64,000 nt of DNA from positions 620,001 to 684,000 of the forward strand of contig OZ244254.1 of the NCBI GenBank assembly GCA_965217205.1. The letters are read 5' to 3'. Of the stretch, positions 17,319 to 26,508 are shown in pieces (positions within the stretch are counted from its first letter, which is position 1; every line of letters begins with the position of its first letter). The DNA comes from Maricaulis sp947259345. Its GTDB lineage: Bacteria; Pseudomonadota; Alphaproteobacteria; Caulobacterales; Maricaulaceae. The notes under the pieces are model-generated. The model made no database searches. It was not told where the DNA came from and saw only the letters and a list, made by a program, of their open reading frames with translations. The position numbers were made by a program, and so were the translations under genes.

Positions 17319-18409
17319 ATGGCGAATGCCGAACCCTTTGAGCTCAGCGAGCCCGTCACGCCGCGCACCCGTGCCATCCTGGCCAAGCGGCTGGCGGATA
17401 TTGTCGGCTTGCCATCCAGCCGCATCACCCCGCGTGAGCGCTGGATTGTCGGCGATTTGCTGTTTGACGTGATCCGGGCCAGCGATATCGATCTGCGCAA
17501 GCGTTGCGCGAAACGCCTCTCGGCCCTGTCTGACGCACCGCACAGGCTGTTGCGCACGCTCGCCTGCGATGATTACGAGGTCGCCGAACCGATCCTGGAA
17601 GACTGCCAGGCTCTGTCTGATTTCGACATGATGGAAGTGGCCCGCGTCGGCAGGTTGCAGCACCGTCTCGCCCTGGCCAAGCGCGAGAACCTGTCCGCGA
17701 CCGTGTCTGCCGCGCTGGCGGCCGGCGGGGAAATTCCGGTGATCGAACGCTTGCTGCGCAACAAGACCGCGCTTCTGGCCATGCCCACGGTCGACCATCT
17801 GGTCGGCATGGCGGCCGAGGAGACCGGTCTGGCGCATCTCCTGATTCGCCGCGAGGAGATGCGGCAGCCCAGGCTTTCCGCCTGTTCTGGGCCTGCGAGC
17901 ACATGGATCGCTACCAGATTCTCGAACGCTTCGCGGTCGACCGGACGATTTTGATCGATGCCTCGGAAGACATCTTCCCGATGGCCGCGGCGGAGGAATG
18001 GTCTGACCCGATGGTGACGCGTATCCTGCGCTATATTGATCGACGCCAGCGCAATCGCGAGGCGGCCGAGCTGAGCCCCTATGGGTCGCTGGAAGGCACG
18101 CTTGAGGCGATGTCGATGGATGGCGCCCTGCCGGAAATCATCTCGGAAATCTCGACTCTGGCCAATGTCGATCGCCGACTCGTGGCGCAGATGGCCGATG
18201 ATATGGCGGGCGAACCGATCGCGATCCTGTGCAAGGCGACGGGCATGAAATGGCCGAGCTTCGAGCATTTCTGGCGCGGCCTTGGCCGTCCCCTGACCAG
18301 CGAACCGGTCGAGCAGGCCCGCAAGGTCTATGACAGTCTCTCGGTCGAAAAGGCCCAGACCGTGTTGCGCTACTGGAATCTGTCCATGGAAGACAAGGGC
18401 GGGAAATAG
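17319..18409 (+). pseudogene. DUF2336-family protein, split by a frameshift near 17868
   Basis: Two overlapping frames belong together. The first (17319-17954) keeps DUF2336 character up to RREEMRQ, then turns into unrelated sequence. The second frame picks up at bases 17870-17871 with QAFRLFWACEH and runs to 18409. Adding one C to the CCC at 17868-17870 joins them into a single product of about 363 residues, close to the 360 residues of the intact DUF2336 paralogue at 46309-47391. The function is unknown. Whether this is a genuine mutation or a sequencing error cannot be decided here. Confidence 0.8.
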
Positions 18410-18420
18410 GGGCGGCGGTG

Positions 18421-18570
18421 GGTCCTTCCCCTTGATGGGGAAGGTGGCGCGGCGCATCGCGCCGCGTCGGAAGGGGTGAGACGCGTCAGCGTTCCAATGC
18501 CGGCCGCCCATCACCCACTCCGTCTCGCCGCTGGCGCGTCGATCCACCTCGCCCATCAAGGGCGAGGACC
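18421..18570. repeat. Type 4 palindromic intergenic repeat
   Basis: A 150-bp element begins GGTCCTTCCCCTTGATGGGG and ends CCATCAAGGGCGAGGACC, with inner GC hairpins (GGCGCGGCG/CGCCGCG). It starts 12 bases after the DUF2336 stop and lies between convergent genes. It is the only copy of this family in the window. Elements of this kind are familiar in alphaproteobacterial intergenic space. Confidence 0.75.
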
Positions 18571-18587
18571 TGGTGCCAGGCCTCCGC

Positions 18588-19373
18588 CTACCTCTTCCCC
18601 CGCTCAAGCTCCCAGATCCGCCCGGCGCCAAACCGGCCCGCTTCATCGCTTTCCTGGCGGGTCAGCCGAAAGCCGTCCTCCTCGATCTCGATCAGGTTGA
18701 AGCTGGCAGATTCCTGCCGCGTGCGGCGGGAGAAAGTGGTGCCGGTGCCGATGAACCAACAGGTCTGTTTGGTGTCGGGTGAGGGCAGGACGAAGGTTTC
18801 GTGCAGATGGCCGGTGAGCACCAGATCGCAGGCGGCTGACAGCCGTTTGGCGGTCTCGGGACCATTGCGGGTGGCGGCGCGCGGATCGGACGGGTCGGGG
18901 GCGATGAGGGGATGGTGGCAGGCCAGCACCCGTGCGCGCGACCCGGCCTGCTTGAAGCAGGACAGGGCCTGATCGACATCGCGCCGGGCGGCGCGTCCCA
19001 GCGACCAGTCCGGCCGCCATTGTGCGCGCCTTGCGGTGTGAAGCGTGGAAACCTGCACGGCGTCACTCGACCAGTCCGGGCGTATTATCCGTCCCAGGGT
19101 GCGGTCATAGCGCCGCCAAGGCCGAAGGGCCCGCTCCAGCGGAGAGTAGACCGGGACATCATGATTACCGGGGCGCCCGACGACCGGCCGGTCAATTCGG
19201 GCGAACATGGCGTCGGCGGCGCGCAATTCGCGCCAGCGGGCGGCCTGGGTGAAATCACCGGCGGCGATGATCAGCTCGGGCGCCAGCGCCGCGCAGGCGC
19301 GTTCGAAACCGGCCACCAGCTCGGGATCTTCGGCGCCGAAATGCAAATCGGCAATGTGGATGAGACGGGTCAT
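18588..19373 (-). CDS. Calcineurin-like metallophosphoesterase
   Basis: This 261-residue protein carries the full metal-binding set: DLH near the N terminus (IADLHFG), AGD (IIAAGDFT), GNHD, HH in ACHHPL and GHLH. The family hydrolyses phosphodi- or monoesters; candidates include cyclic nucleotide and UDP-diacylglucosamine hydrolases, and I cannot choose. Its start overlaps the stop of the lipid kinase gene by 4 bases, so the two genes form an operon. A shared role in lipid turnover is possible but only inferred. Confidence 0.85.
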   Translation of the reverse strand: MTRLIHIADLHFGAEDPELVAGFERACAALAPELIIAAGDFTQAARWRELRAADAMFARIDRPVVGRPGNHDVPVYSPLERALRPWRRYDRTLGRIIRPDWSSDAVQVSTLHTARRAQWRPDWSLGRAARRDVDQALSCFKQAGSRARVLACHHPLIAPDPSDPRAATRNGPETAKRLSAACDLVLTGHLHETFVLPSPDTKQTCWFIGTGTTFSRRTRQESASFNLIEIEEDGFRLTRQESDEAGRFGAGRIWELERGKR

Positions 19374-20266
19374 GCGAGCGGTTTCAGGACGGTGACAGGC
19401 GCGGTCCGGCGCGACAGTTGCGCCTCGCGGCCCAGGGTGATCGGTTCGCCATCAATCATGGCGGCGAGCGGTTTGCGCGAGCGGATATCCGCTTGCGAGA
19501 AGGCGAGCGGGCGGGTTCGGGCATCAGGATTGTCGTTGCGGGTCAGTGTGTCGACAGGTGCCGCGGCGAGATCGCCGATATGACGCCAGCGTGTGAGGAC
19601 GGCGGTGAAGTCGCCCTTGGCCTCGTCAGTGTCGCCGGCCTGCGGGACCGGGCTGAAGGTTTCGTGTAGCGGGTCGGTCGCCAGGGTGACATAGAGGCCG
19701 GAGGCGCGGCCCGGCACTTCCTCTCCGTCGAAACGGCAATGCAGGCGCGGCCGGAAGGACTGGCCCAGGGACGCCACGGCATTGCGAAGCGCGCTGGTCA
19801 ATGGATGGCGCCGGCCCTCGTCGCGCAGGGTCTCTCGGGCCCTGGCCAGGGCGGTGGGAAATCCGATGGCGGCGGCGATCAGGAAGAGGTGTCCGTTGAG
19901 ATCGCCCGCGACCAGATCATGACGCTCGAACTGGTCGACCTCATCGAGAAGAGCCTTGGCATCGCGGTCGCCATAAAGGGCGCGCGGCAGGAGATTGGCG
20001 GTACCCAGCGGCAGTGGCAGGAGGGGGAGGGGGCATCGGGCATCGACCGCAGCGGCCGTGACCGCCCGGATTGTTCCGTCCCCGCCGGCAATGGCGAGGG
20101 CGTCCACCGCGTCGATATCGATGGCGGTCAGGGCTTTCGCCGCATCGTCCTCCAATCGCTCCACCTGACATACGGCGTCATGCGCCGTAAGGGCGTCCAG
20201 CAGCGGCGCGCCCTCACGGGCGAGCGTGCCGCCGCGCGGATTGATGATGATGGCCAGGCGAAGCAT
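19370..20266 (-). CDS. Diacylglycerol/lipid kinase (DAGK catalytic domain)
   Basis: From ATG 20266 the product has 298 residues and starts MLRLAIIINP, typical for YegS/DgkB-type kinases. The nucleotide-binding GGDGT is at 61-65, and GTANLLPR follows. The family phosphorylates diacylglycerol, phosphatidylglycerol or related lipids. A longer frame begins at 20341, but AGGGG close before 20266 and the family N terminus favour the shorter form. It is first in a two-gene unit with the metallophosphoesterase and divergent from the Mrp operon. Confidence 0.85.
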   Translation of the reverse strand: MLRLAIIINPRGGTLAREGAPLLDALTAHDAVCQVERLEDDAAKALTAIDIDAVDALAIAGGDGTIRAVTAAAVDARCPLPLLPLPLGTANLLPRALYGDRDAKALLDEVDQFERHDLVAGDLNGHLFLIAAAIGFPTALARARETLRDEGRRHPLTSALRNAVASLGQSFRPRLHCRFDGEEVPGRASGLYVTLATDPLHETFSPVPQAGDTDEAKGDFTAVLTRWRHIGDLAAAPVDTLTRNDNPDARTRPLAFSQADIRSRKPLAAMIDGEPITLGREAQLSRRTAPVTVLKPLA

Positions 20267-20448
20267 CGGCCCCTGCATGTCTGCTTGCCCTTGAAGGTGG
20301 GGCGATTGAGCCGCGGCGTCCAGTGTGGCCCCCAAACACAAATATCCCTACTGCGAGTGCGTCTGCATCTGACCGGTCGCTTTATCTGGTCAAGACTCGT
20401 CTGAGAAGCTAATTACCGGGCATAAGCGTTATCGCGCGGGGAGTTTCC

Positions 20449-20955
20449 ATGTTCTATGGCATCAGCCTGACCGCCATTCTGGTGGCGCTCTGGCTCACCT
20501 TGTCCGGACCCTTCACCCTGTCGGGCGACTACCCGATCGTCATGGGTCTGGGTGTTATCAGCATCATCGTGACGGTGGTCCTGACCTACCGCATGCGCAT
20601 TGTCGACCGGCAGACCGTTCCGGTCGGGCCGGCGATTCCGCTCTTCGCCTATTGGGGCTGGCTGGGTGGCGAGATCGTCAAGTCGAATCTGGCCGTGCTG
20701 CGCCTGATCATGAAGCCGGAAATAGAAGTCGAACCGCGGCTGGTGCGCGTGGCCGCTGAACAGCGCTCGGAGCTGGGCCTGTGTGTCTTCGCCAATTCGA
20801 TCACGCTGACGCCGGGCACGGTGACCGTGGATGTCGAGGATGACGGCTTCCTCGTCCACGCCCTGGACAATTCCTTCACCGACCCGGCCGGTTTCGCGGA
20901 AATGGGGGCGCGGTCCGACACCGCCTCTGACGGCAAGAAGACGGGAGACCGCTGA
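20449..20955 (+). CDS. mrpE: Mrp-type antiporter subunit E (MrpE/MbhA-like)
   Basis: This 168-residue first gene of the antiporter operon starts 6 bases after GGGGAG. Three hydrophobic segments lie in the N-terminal half, followed by a soluble MnhE-type domain with ITLTPGTVTVDVE. MrpE is a small membrane subunit of multisubunit Na+/H+ antiporters. The stop overlaps the next start by one base (TGATG). The 182 bases upstream are shared with the divergent lipid kinase and must hold the operon promoter; I cannot assign its boxes. Confidence 0.93.
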   Translation: MFYGISLTAILVALWLTLSGPFTLSGDYPIVMGLGVISIIVTVVLTYRMRIVDRQTVPVGPAIPLFAYWGWLGGEIVKSNLAVLRLIMKPEIEVEPRLVRVAAEQRSELGLCVFANSITLTPGTVTVDVEDDGFLVHALDNSFTDPAGFAEMGARSDTASDGKKTGDR

Positions 20956-21272
20956 TGACCTTCCTGACTTTCCTGGTCGCGATCGGCATGGCCGTGGCGA
21001 TGGCCATCATGCTGGCGCGCCTGTTCGCCGGGCCGACCCTCTATGACCGGGTGCTCGCGGCCAATTCCTTCGGCACCAAGACGGTGCTCTTCCTGCTGGT
21101 CTTTTCCGCCCTGGTCGGGCGCCAGGATGCCATCGATATCGCGCTTCTCTATGCCTTGATCAATTTCGTCGCCACCATCGCGATCCTGAAATTCTTCCGC
21201 TACCGCTCGCTGGAAATCGCCCTGGCCCAGATGTCCCTGCGCAAGGCCCTGGACGGGGAGTATGAGAAATGA
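20955..21272 (+). CDS. mrpF: Mrp-type antiporter subunit F (MrpF/MbhB-like)
   Basis: This 105-residue protein has three membrane helices and the family core GPTLYDRVLAANSFG. MrpF is a small integral subunit of the antiporter. Translation is coupled to both neighbours by 1- and 4-base overlaps. The C terminus (QMSLRKALDGEYEK) is a short charged tail. Confidence 0.93.
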   Translation: MTFLTFLVAIGMAVAMAIMLARLFAGPTLYDRVLAANSFGTKTVLFLLVFSALVGRQDAIDIALLYALINFVATIAILKFFRYRSLEIALAQMSLRKALDGEYEK

Positions 21273-21640
21273 GCGCTGCCGAGATCTTCCAGTATGCGCG
21301 CGACGCTTTTTCGATCGGGGCCATGGCCGTCGGCCTGGTCTTCGTGATCGCCGGCGCCACAGGTGTCATGCGTCTGCCCGATTTCTACACCCGCATGCAT
21401 GCGGCCGGCGTGACCGACACGCTCGGTGCCGAGCTGATCATTCTGGGCCTGATCGCCCAGGCCGGTGACTGGCAGACCGCGGCCAAGCTGGCCCTGGTCG
21501 GCCTTCTGCTCTTCCTGACCAGCCCGACCGCGACCCATGCCATCGCCAATGCCGCGCACCGCGCCGGCCAGAAGCCGGACCTGTCGCACTTCAAGCCGAA
21601 ACACCCGGCCGATGCCGGTTCGTCGGAGGGGCAAAAATGA
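21269..21640 (+). CDS. mrpG: Mrp-type antiporter subunit G (MrpG/MbhC-like)
   Basis: This 123-residue protein has three hydrophobic helices and the signature GVMRLPDFYTRMHAAG of the PhaG/MnhG family. The short hydrophilic C-terminal extension contains HPADAGSSEGQ. ATGA overlaps on both sides suggest a fixed translation ratio with F and the DUF4040 subunit. Confidence 0.94.
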   Translation: MSAAEIFQYARDAFSIGAMAVGLVFVIAGATGVMRLPDFYTRMHAAGVTDTLGAELIILGLIAQAGDWQTAAKLALVGLLLFLTSPTATHAIANAAHRAGQKPDLSHFKPKHPADAGSSEGQK

Positions 21641-22206
21641 ACCATGCCGATCTGACGCAGTACCTGGACTATCTGCTGATCGCGATGCTGCTCGCGGTTG
21701 GCTTCGCCATTGTCCGCCTGCGCAATCTCTTCGCCGTGGTGATGCTGACCGGGGTTTATTCCCTGCTCTGCGCCGCCTGGTTCGTGTCACTGGACGCGGT
21801 CGATGTGGCCTTCACCGAAGCCGCGGTGGGCGCCGGTATTTCCACTGTGCTTATGCTGGGCGCCATGCTGCTCACCGCCCGCGAGAGCGAGCCGGCCGGG
21901 GCCGGGCGTCACTGGGCCGCTTTCGGCGTGGTCGCCGCGGCCGGTGCGGCGCTCTTCTTCGCCATTCCGGACATGCCCGTCTATGGCGATCCGGAGAGCC
22001 CGGCCAATGCCTATGTCGGACGCGACTATCTCGAACAGGTGCCGCACGACATCTCGATCCCGAATGTCGTCACCGCGGTGCTGTCCAGCTATCGCGGCTT
22101 TGATACGCTGGGCGAGGTTGTGGTGGTCTTCTCCGCCGCGCTCGGCGTGATGCTGCTGCTGGGCTTCGGGACCGGCGCGCGCCGCCGTGAAGAGGGGGAG
22201 GATTGA
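21637..22206 (+). CDS. MbhD/MbhE-like subunit (MrpA C-terminal part, DUF4040)
   Basis: This 189-residue protein fuses two parts. The first (residues 1-85) has helices and VAFTEAAVGAGIS, typical of DUF4040/MbhD. The second (about 95-180) resembles MbhE, with FDTLGEVVVVFSA. In classical Mrp operons these sequences form the C terminus of the large MrpA; in archaeal Mbh complexes they are separate genes. Here they are one small gene placed after subunit G. No full-length MrpA is encoded in the operon. Confidence 0.88.
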   Translation: MNHADLTQYLDYLLIAMLLAVGFAIVRLRNLFAVVMLTGVYSLLCAAWFVSLDAVDVAFTEAAVGAGISTVLMLGAMLLTARESEPAGAGRHWAAFGVVAAAGAALFFAIPDMPVYGDPESPANAYVGRDYLEQVPHDISIPNVVTAVLSSYRGFDTLGEVVVVFSAALGVMLLLGFGTGARRREEGED

Positions 22207-22208
22207 CC

Positions 22209-22667
22209 ATGTCTCCGCATCTGATCCTGCAAGTTGTCGCCAAGCTTTTGATCCCGTTGATCGTGATCTTCGGCTTTTATGTGCAATTCCATGGCGAGTA
22301 CGGCCCGGGCGGCGGCTTCCAGGCCGGTGTCATCATCGCTGTCGCCGTGATCCTCTACGCGCTGATCTTCGGTATCGAGGCGGCCCGGCGCACTGTGCCG
22401 CCGGTCGTGGTCCGCTTCGGCGCCGCGCTGGGCGTCCTGATCTTCGCCGGTGTCGGTGTCGCGACCCTGTTCATGAACGGGGCCGGTGAGCCGCTCAATT
22501 ACCTCGATTATGACGCCCTGCATCCGGACCAGGGCCACCATACCGGCCAGCATTACGGCATCATCCTGATCGAGATCGGCGTGCTGACGACGGTCTCCTC
22601 GGTGATGCTGGCGATTTTCTATGCCTTTGCCGGCCGCGTGCCGGACATCCCGGACGAGGAGTGGTAG
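22209..22667 (+). CDS. mrpB: Mrp-type antiporter subunit B (MrpB/MbhF-like)
   Basis: This 152-residue membrane protein of the MnhB family begins at ATG 22209, 7 bases after GGGGAGG. It has four hydrophobic helices and the conserved HGEYGPGGGFQAG. The gene follows the MbhD/E fusion without a gap, as in the archaeal order. It is predicted to help form the cation path in the antiporter membrane arm. Confidence 0.93.
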   Translation: MSPHLILQVVAKLLIPLIVIFGFYVQFHGEYGPGGGFQAGVIIAVAVILYALIFGIEAARRTVPPVVVRFGAALGVLIFAGVGVATLFMNGAGEPLNYLDYDALHPDQGHHTGQHYGIILIEIGVLTTVSSVMLAIFYAFAGRVPDIPDEEW

Positions 22668-22669
22668 CG

Positions 22670-23185
22670 ATGCTGGAAATCCTCGCAGAACGCTTCAACT
22701 ACATCCCGATCATCATCCTGATGATGATCGGCCTCTATGTGGTGATCGCGACGGGCAATCTGGTCAAGCGACTGGTCGGCCTGTCGATCTTCCAGACCTC
22801 GGTCTTCCTGCTCTACATCACCATCGGCAAGGTGTTCGGCGGCGCGCCGCCCATCCTTGAGGACTACAAGGCCGATGATGGTTACGGCCATGGCGGTGAG
22901 GGCGAGGCCTATGGCGCCGCGGAGGCCGGTCATGCCGCCGAGACGGCTGCCGGTCATGGCGCCGATCAGGCCGCGCCGGCTGCCGACGCGGCTCATCAGG
23001 CGGCCGAGGTCCTGTACTCCAATCCGCTGCCCCATGTTCTCATCCTGACCGCGATTGTGGTCGGTGTGGCGACGCTGGCGGTCGGCCTGGCGCTGGTTGT
23101 GCGCATCCGCGAAGCCTATGGCACGATCGAGGATGATGCGCTCAACACCGCCGATTACTCGCTTGAATCCGGGAGCGCCGAATAA
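22670..23185 (+). CDS. mrpC: Mrp-type antiporter subunit C (NuoK-like) with Ala/His-rich insertion
   Basis: This 171-residue NuoK-like protein is longer than the usual 110-130 residues. Two helices (about 10-28 and 35-55) are followed by an insertion at residues 67-113 rich in Ala, Gly, Glu and five His (bases 22868-23008). The third helix begins near residue 121. The start at 22670 has GAGGAG upstream; the GTG at 22661 overlaps the previous stop and was not used. The insertion faces a loop, so it could bind metal or protons, but that is inference. Confidence 0.88.
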   Translation: MLEILAERFNYIPIIILMMIGLYVVIATGNLVKRLVGLSIFQTSVFLLYITIGKVFGGAPPILEDYKADDGYGHGGEGEAYGAAEAGHAAETAAGHGADQAAPAADAAHQAAEVLYSNPLPHVLILTAIVVGVATLAVGLALVVRIREAYGTIEDDALNTADYSLESGSAE

Positions 23186-24708
23186 TGCAGTTTCTGGCTG
23201 ACTTCCTGCCGGCCGGCATCGCCATGCACGCCCCGGCCCTGATTGTCGTCATTCCGCTGATCACGGCGGCCCTGGCGGCCTTGATGCCGAATGGACGTGT
23301 CGCCTGGATCGTGGCTCTGATCACGGCCGCGGCTGTCGCGCTGTTGTCCCTGAACCTGCTCGGGCAGGTGATGAATGAAGGCGTGATTTCCTACCATATG
23401 GGTGGCTGGGCGCCGCCGCTGGGGATTGAGTATCGGGTCGACATGCTCAATGTCGCCCTCTTGCTCCTGGTCGGCTTTGTCGGCCTGCTATGCGTCTTCT
23501 ACGCCCTGCCCAGCGTTGCCGACGAGATCGCCGAGAACAAGCAGGCGCTCTTCTATTCCGCCTTCCTGGTCTGCTTTGCCGGCCTGCTCGGTGTGACCAT
23601 TACCGGCGACGCCTTCAACGTCTTCGTCTTTCTCGAAATCTCCTCGATCTCGACCTATGTCCTCATCGCGATGGGGGCCGGCAAGGATCGGCGGGCGCTG
23701 ACGGCCAGCTATAATTATCTGATCCTCGGCACGATCGGCGCGACCTTCTTCGTTATCGGTGTCGGCTTCCTCTATATGGCCACCGGCACGCTCAACATGG
23801 CCGACATGGCGGCCATCCTGGAGGCCAACGGCCATAACCGGGTGAGCCAGGCGGCCTTCGCCTTCATCGTGGTCGGTCTGGGCCTGAAAGCGGCGATGTT
23901 CCCGCTGCATGTCTGGCTGCCCAATGCCTATGCCTTCGCGCCGAATTTTGTCACCGCCTTCCTCGCCTCGACGGCAACCAAGGTGGCCTTCTACGCGCTG
24001 ATCCGATTCCTTTTCTCGGTCTTCCACCCGGATGTCAGCTTTGTCGAAATGTCCTTCGTCTGGCTGTTCGCCGTGGTCGGGACGATCGCCATGGTGGTGG
24101 CCTCGCTGCAGGCGGTCTTCCAGACCGATGCGCGGCGCCTGCTGGCTTATTCCTCGGTCGCCCAGGTCGGCTATATGATGCTGGGACTGGGCATGGGCAC
24201 GGCGTCCGGCCTGTCCGCCGGTCTCCTGCACCTGATGAACCACGCCCTGATGAAGGGCGCGCTCTTCATGGCCCTGGGGGCCTTCGCGCTGAATTTCGGT
24301 GTGCGCCGGATCAAGGACCTCGCCGGAATGGGCAAGACCATGCCGGCCTCGGCCATGGCCTTCACCATTGCCGGCCTGTCCCTGGTCGGGGTGCCGCTGA
24401 CCGTCGGCTTCACCTCGAAATGGTATCTTGTCACCGCGGCGCTTGAGCGCGGCTGGTGGTGGGCCGTGGCGGCCCTGATGCTGTCCTCGCTGCTGGCCCT
24501 GGCCTATGTCGCGCGGCTGTTGTCGGCGATCTGGATGGACAGTCCGCCAACCCATCATGGCGAGCTGACCCAGCGTCGTCTCGCGCCCTGGATGGTGCTG
24601 GTCCCGATGTCGATCCTGGCCCTGGCCAATATCTATTTCTTCTTCCACGCCGACCCGCTGGTCTGGCTGGCCCGCTCCGCGGCCGAGGCCGTGATGGGAG
24701 GATCCTGA
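23185..24708 (+). CDS. mrpD: Mrp-type antiporter subunit D (NuoL/M/N-like), copy 1
   Basis: This 507-residue protein of the proton-conducting membrane transporter family has about fourteen helices. The conserved Glu in FLEISSISTYVL and the Lys in LGLKAAMFPLHVWLPNAY are the expected proton-path residues. It follows subunit C with TAATG coupling. It is the best match to canonical MrpD/MbhH of the three related subunits here. Confidence 0.93.
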   Translation: MQFLADFLPAGIAMHAPALIVVIPLITAALAALMPNGRVAWIVALITAAAVALLSLNLLGQVMNEGVISYHMGGWAPPLGIEYRVDMLNVALLLLVGFVGLLCVFYALPSVADEIAENKQALFYSAFLVCFAGLLGVTITGDAFNVFVFLEISSISTYVLIAMGAGKDRRALTASYNYLILGTIGATFFVIGVGFLYMATGTLNMADMAAILEANGHNRVSQAAFAFIVVGLGLKAAMFPLHVWLPNAYAFAPNFVTAFLASTATKVAFYALIRFLFSVFHPDVSFVEMSFVWLFAVVGTIAMVVASLQAVFQTDARRLLAYSSVAQVGYMMLGLGMGTASGLSAGLLHLMNHALMKGALFMALGAFALNFGVRRIKDLAGMGKTMPASAMAFTIAGLSLVGVPLTVGFTSKWYLVTAALERGWWWAVAALMLSSLLALAYVARLLSAIWMDSPPTHHGELTQRRLAPWMVLVPMSILALANIYFFFHADPLVWLARSAAEAVMGGS

Positions 24709-24712
24709 TCTG

Positions 24713-26194
24713 ATGTGGACGCCTGAACTCTCCCTCGCCCTTGCACTCGCCATCCCGGCGATCGGCGGCGTCTTCGTGGCGCTGCTCGGCTCGCGCCCCA
24801 ATCTGCGCGAAGCCGCGACCCTGATCGCTGCCGTCCTGCTGGCGCTCAATGTGGCCTATCTGGTGGAGGTGGCGCAGGGCCATCCGACGCTGAACCTGGC
24901 GACGCTGGCCCCCGGTCTGCACCTGGTCTTCAAGCTGGAACCGCTCGGCGCCGTCTTTGCCGCCGTGGCCTCGGGCCTGTGGATCGTCAATTCGCTGTAT
25001 TCGATCGGATATATGCGCGGCAATAACGAGAAGAACCAGACCCGTTTCTATGTCTGTTTCTGTATCGCCATTGCCGGTGCGATGGGTGTCGCCCTGTCCG
25101 GCAATCTCCTGACCATGTTCCTCTTTTACGAGGTTCTGACCCTGTCGACCTATCCGCTGGTCACGCACAAGGGCGATGCCAAGGCCAAGCGGGGCGGGGC
25201 GATCTATCTCTCCATCCTTCTGGGCACCTCGATCGGTCTTCTGCTGCCGGCGGTTATCGCCACGCATTTCCTCGCCGGCTCGACCGATTTCATCGCCGGT
25301 GGTTTGCTCGCGGTGAACGAGATCACCCCGGCAATCTCCAGCGTTCTTCTGGTGCTGTTCGCCTTCGGTATCGGCAAGGCGGCCCTGATGCCGGTCCATC
25401 CCTGGCTGCCCAATGCCATGGTCGCGCCAACCCCGGTCTCGGCCCTGCTGCACGCCGTGGCCGTGGTGAAGGCGGGCGTCTTCGCCATGCTCAAGGTCGG
25501 TACCTATATCTTCGGACCGGCGCTGATCGCGATTACTCCGGCCGCCGATGCGCTGGCCTGGATTGCCGGCATCTCCATCGTGTTGGCCTCGGTGGTCGCC
25601 ATGACCAAGGACAATCTCAAGGCCCGGCTGGCCTTCTCCACCGTCTCCCAGCTCTCCTATGTGACGCTGGGCGTGATGCTCGGCTCGCCGCTGGCCATGC
25701 TGGGCGGGGCGTTGCAGATCGTCATGCACGCCTGGGGCAAGATTACTCTCTTCATGAGCGCCGGTGCGATCTATACCGCGACCGGCAAGACCGAGATCTC
25801 GCAGATGAATGGTCTGGGCCGCTACATGCCCTGGCTGTTCGGTGCCTATACGGTTGGTGCGCTGTCGATCATCGGCCTGCCGCCGCTGGGTGGATCCTGG
25901 CCGAAACTCTTCCTGCTCCAGGGCGCCTGGGATAGCGGGCAGGCCTGGTTGATGGTGGCGCTGATTGCCTCCTCCATCCTCAATGTCGCCTATCTCCTGC
26001 CGCTCTCGGCGCGCGGTTTCTTCTCGCCGCCGGAAGAGGCGAAGCTGAAGAAACAACCGCCCATGCTGGTCATCCTGCCGCCGGTCATCACGGCGCTGGG
26101 CGTGGTTGTGCTCTTCTTCCTCATCGGCCCGCTGCGCGATTATCTCGCGCCGGTCTTTCTGTCGTCGACCCTTGCTGCGGAGGCCGCACTGTGA
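24713..26194 (+). CDS. Proton-conducting antiporter subunit (MrpD/NuoN-like), copy 2
   Basis: This 493-residue homologue of the preceding subunit has LFYEVLTLSTYPLV (key Glu) and GKAALMPVHPWLPNAM (key Lys). It differs in carrying the glycine-rich GGSWPKLF segment near helix 12. It is co-transcribed with the rest, 4 bases after the previous stop. Classical seven-gene Mrp operons have MrpA and MrpD only, so this is an extra ion-pumping module or a replacement for the MrpA N-terminal part. Confidence 0.9.
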   Translation: MWTPELSLALALAIPAIGGVFVALLGSRPNLREAATLIAAVLLALNVAYLVEVAQGHPTLNLATLAPGLHLVFKLEPLGAVFAAVASGLWIVNSLYSIGYMRGNNEKNQTRFYVCFCIAIAGAMGVALSGNLLTMFLFYEVLTLSTYPLVTHKGDAKAKRGGAIYLSILLGTSIGLLLPAVIATHFLAGSTDFIAGGLLAVNEITPAISSVLLVLFAFGIGKAALMPVHPWLPNAMVAPTPVSALLHAVAVVKAGVFAMLKVGTYIFGPALIAITPAADALAWIAGISIVLASVVAMTKDNLKARLAFSTVSQLSYVTLGVMLGSPLAMLGGALQIVMHAWGKITLFMSAGAIYTATGKTEISQMNGLGRYMPWLFGAYTVGALSIIGLPPLGGSWPKLFLLQGAWDSGQAWLMVALIASSILNVAYLLPLSARGFFSPPEEAKLKKQPPMLVILPPVITALGVVVLFFLIGPLRDYLAPVFLSSTLAAEAAL

Positions 26195-26508
26195 GCGATC
26201 CTAACGGCAAACATGATGAACTCATCCACCCGGCTGCCCGACCCTTTTTGTGGCTCGACGCGCCGTGGCTGAAATCCTCGATGATCTGGATTTTCCTGGT
26301 GGCGACACTGGGCCTGGTCGCCGTCGATTTTTTCCATCACCGCCATGAATATGTCGAGCTGGCCGAATTCTACGGCTTCTATGCCATGTGGGGCTTCGGC
26401 GCCTTCGTGCTGGCCGTGATGATCGGCTGGTGGGTGATCCGCGGCCTTCTGGGTCGTGAGGAGGATTACTGGGACGGTGACAGTACGGACGAGGAGGGCC
26501 AGTCATGA
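26191..26508 (+). CDS. Small two-helix membrane protein in the Mrp operon
   Basis: This 105-residue protein is read from a GTG that overlaps the previous stop by 4 bases. Two hydrophobic helices (about 30-47 and 60-82) flank a HHRHEYVEL loop, and the tail is acidic (REEDYWDGDSTDEEG). I do not recognise a named family. Its coupled position between two antiporter subunits argues for an accessory or assembly subunit of this complex. Confidence 0.8.
   Translation: MSDPNGKHDELIHPAARPFLWLDAPWLKSSMIWIFLVATLGLVAVDFFHHRHEYVELAEFYGFYAMWGFGAFVLAVMIGWWVIRGLLGREEDYWDGDSTDEEGQS

Noticed and set aside
17860..17910. Programmed ribosomal frameshift in the DUF2336 gene
   Set aside because: No slippery heptamer, downstream pseudoknot or internal ribosome-binding site is evident, and a simple one-base loss in a C run explains the break.
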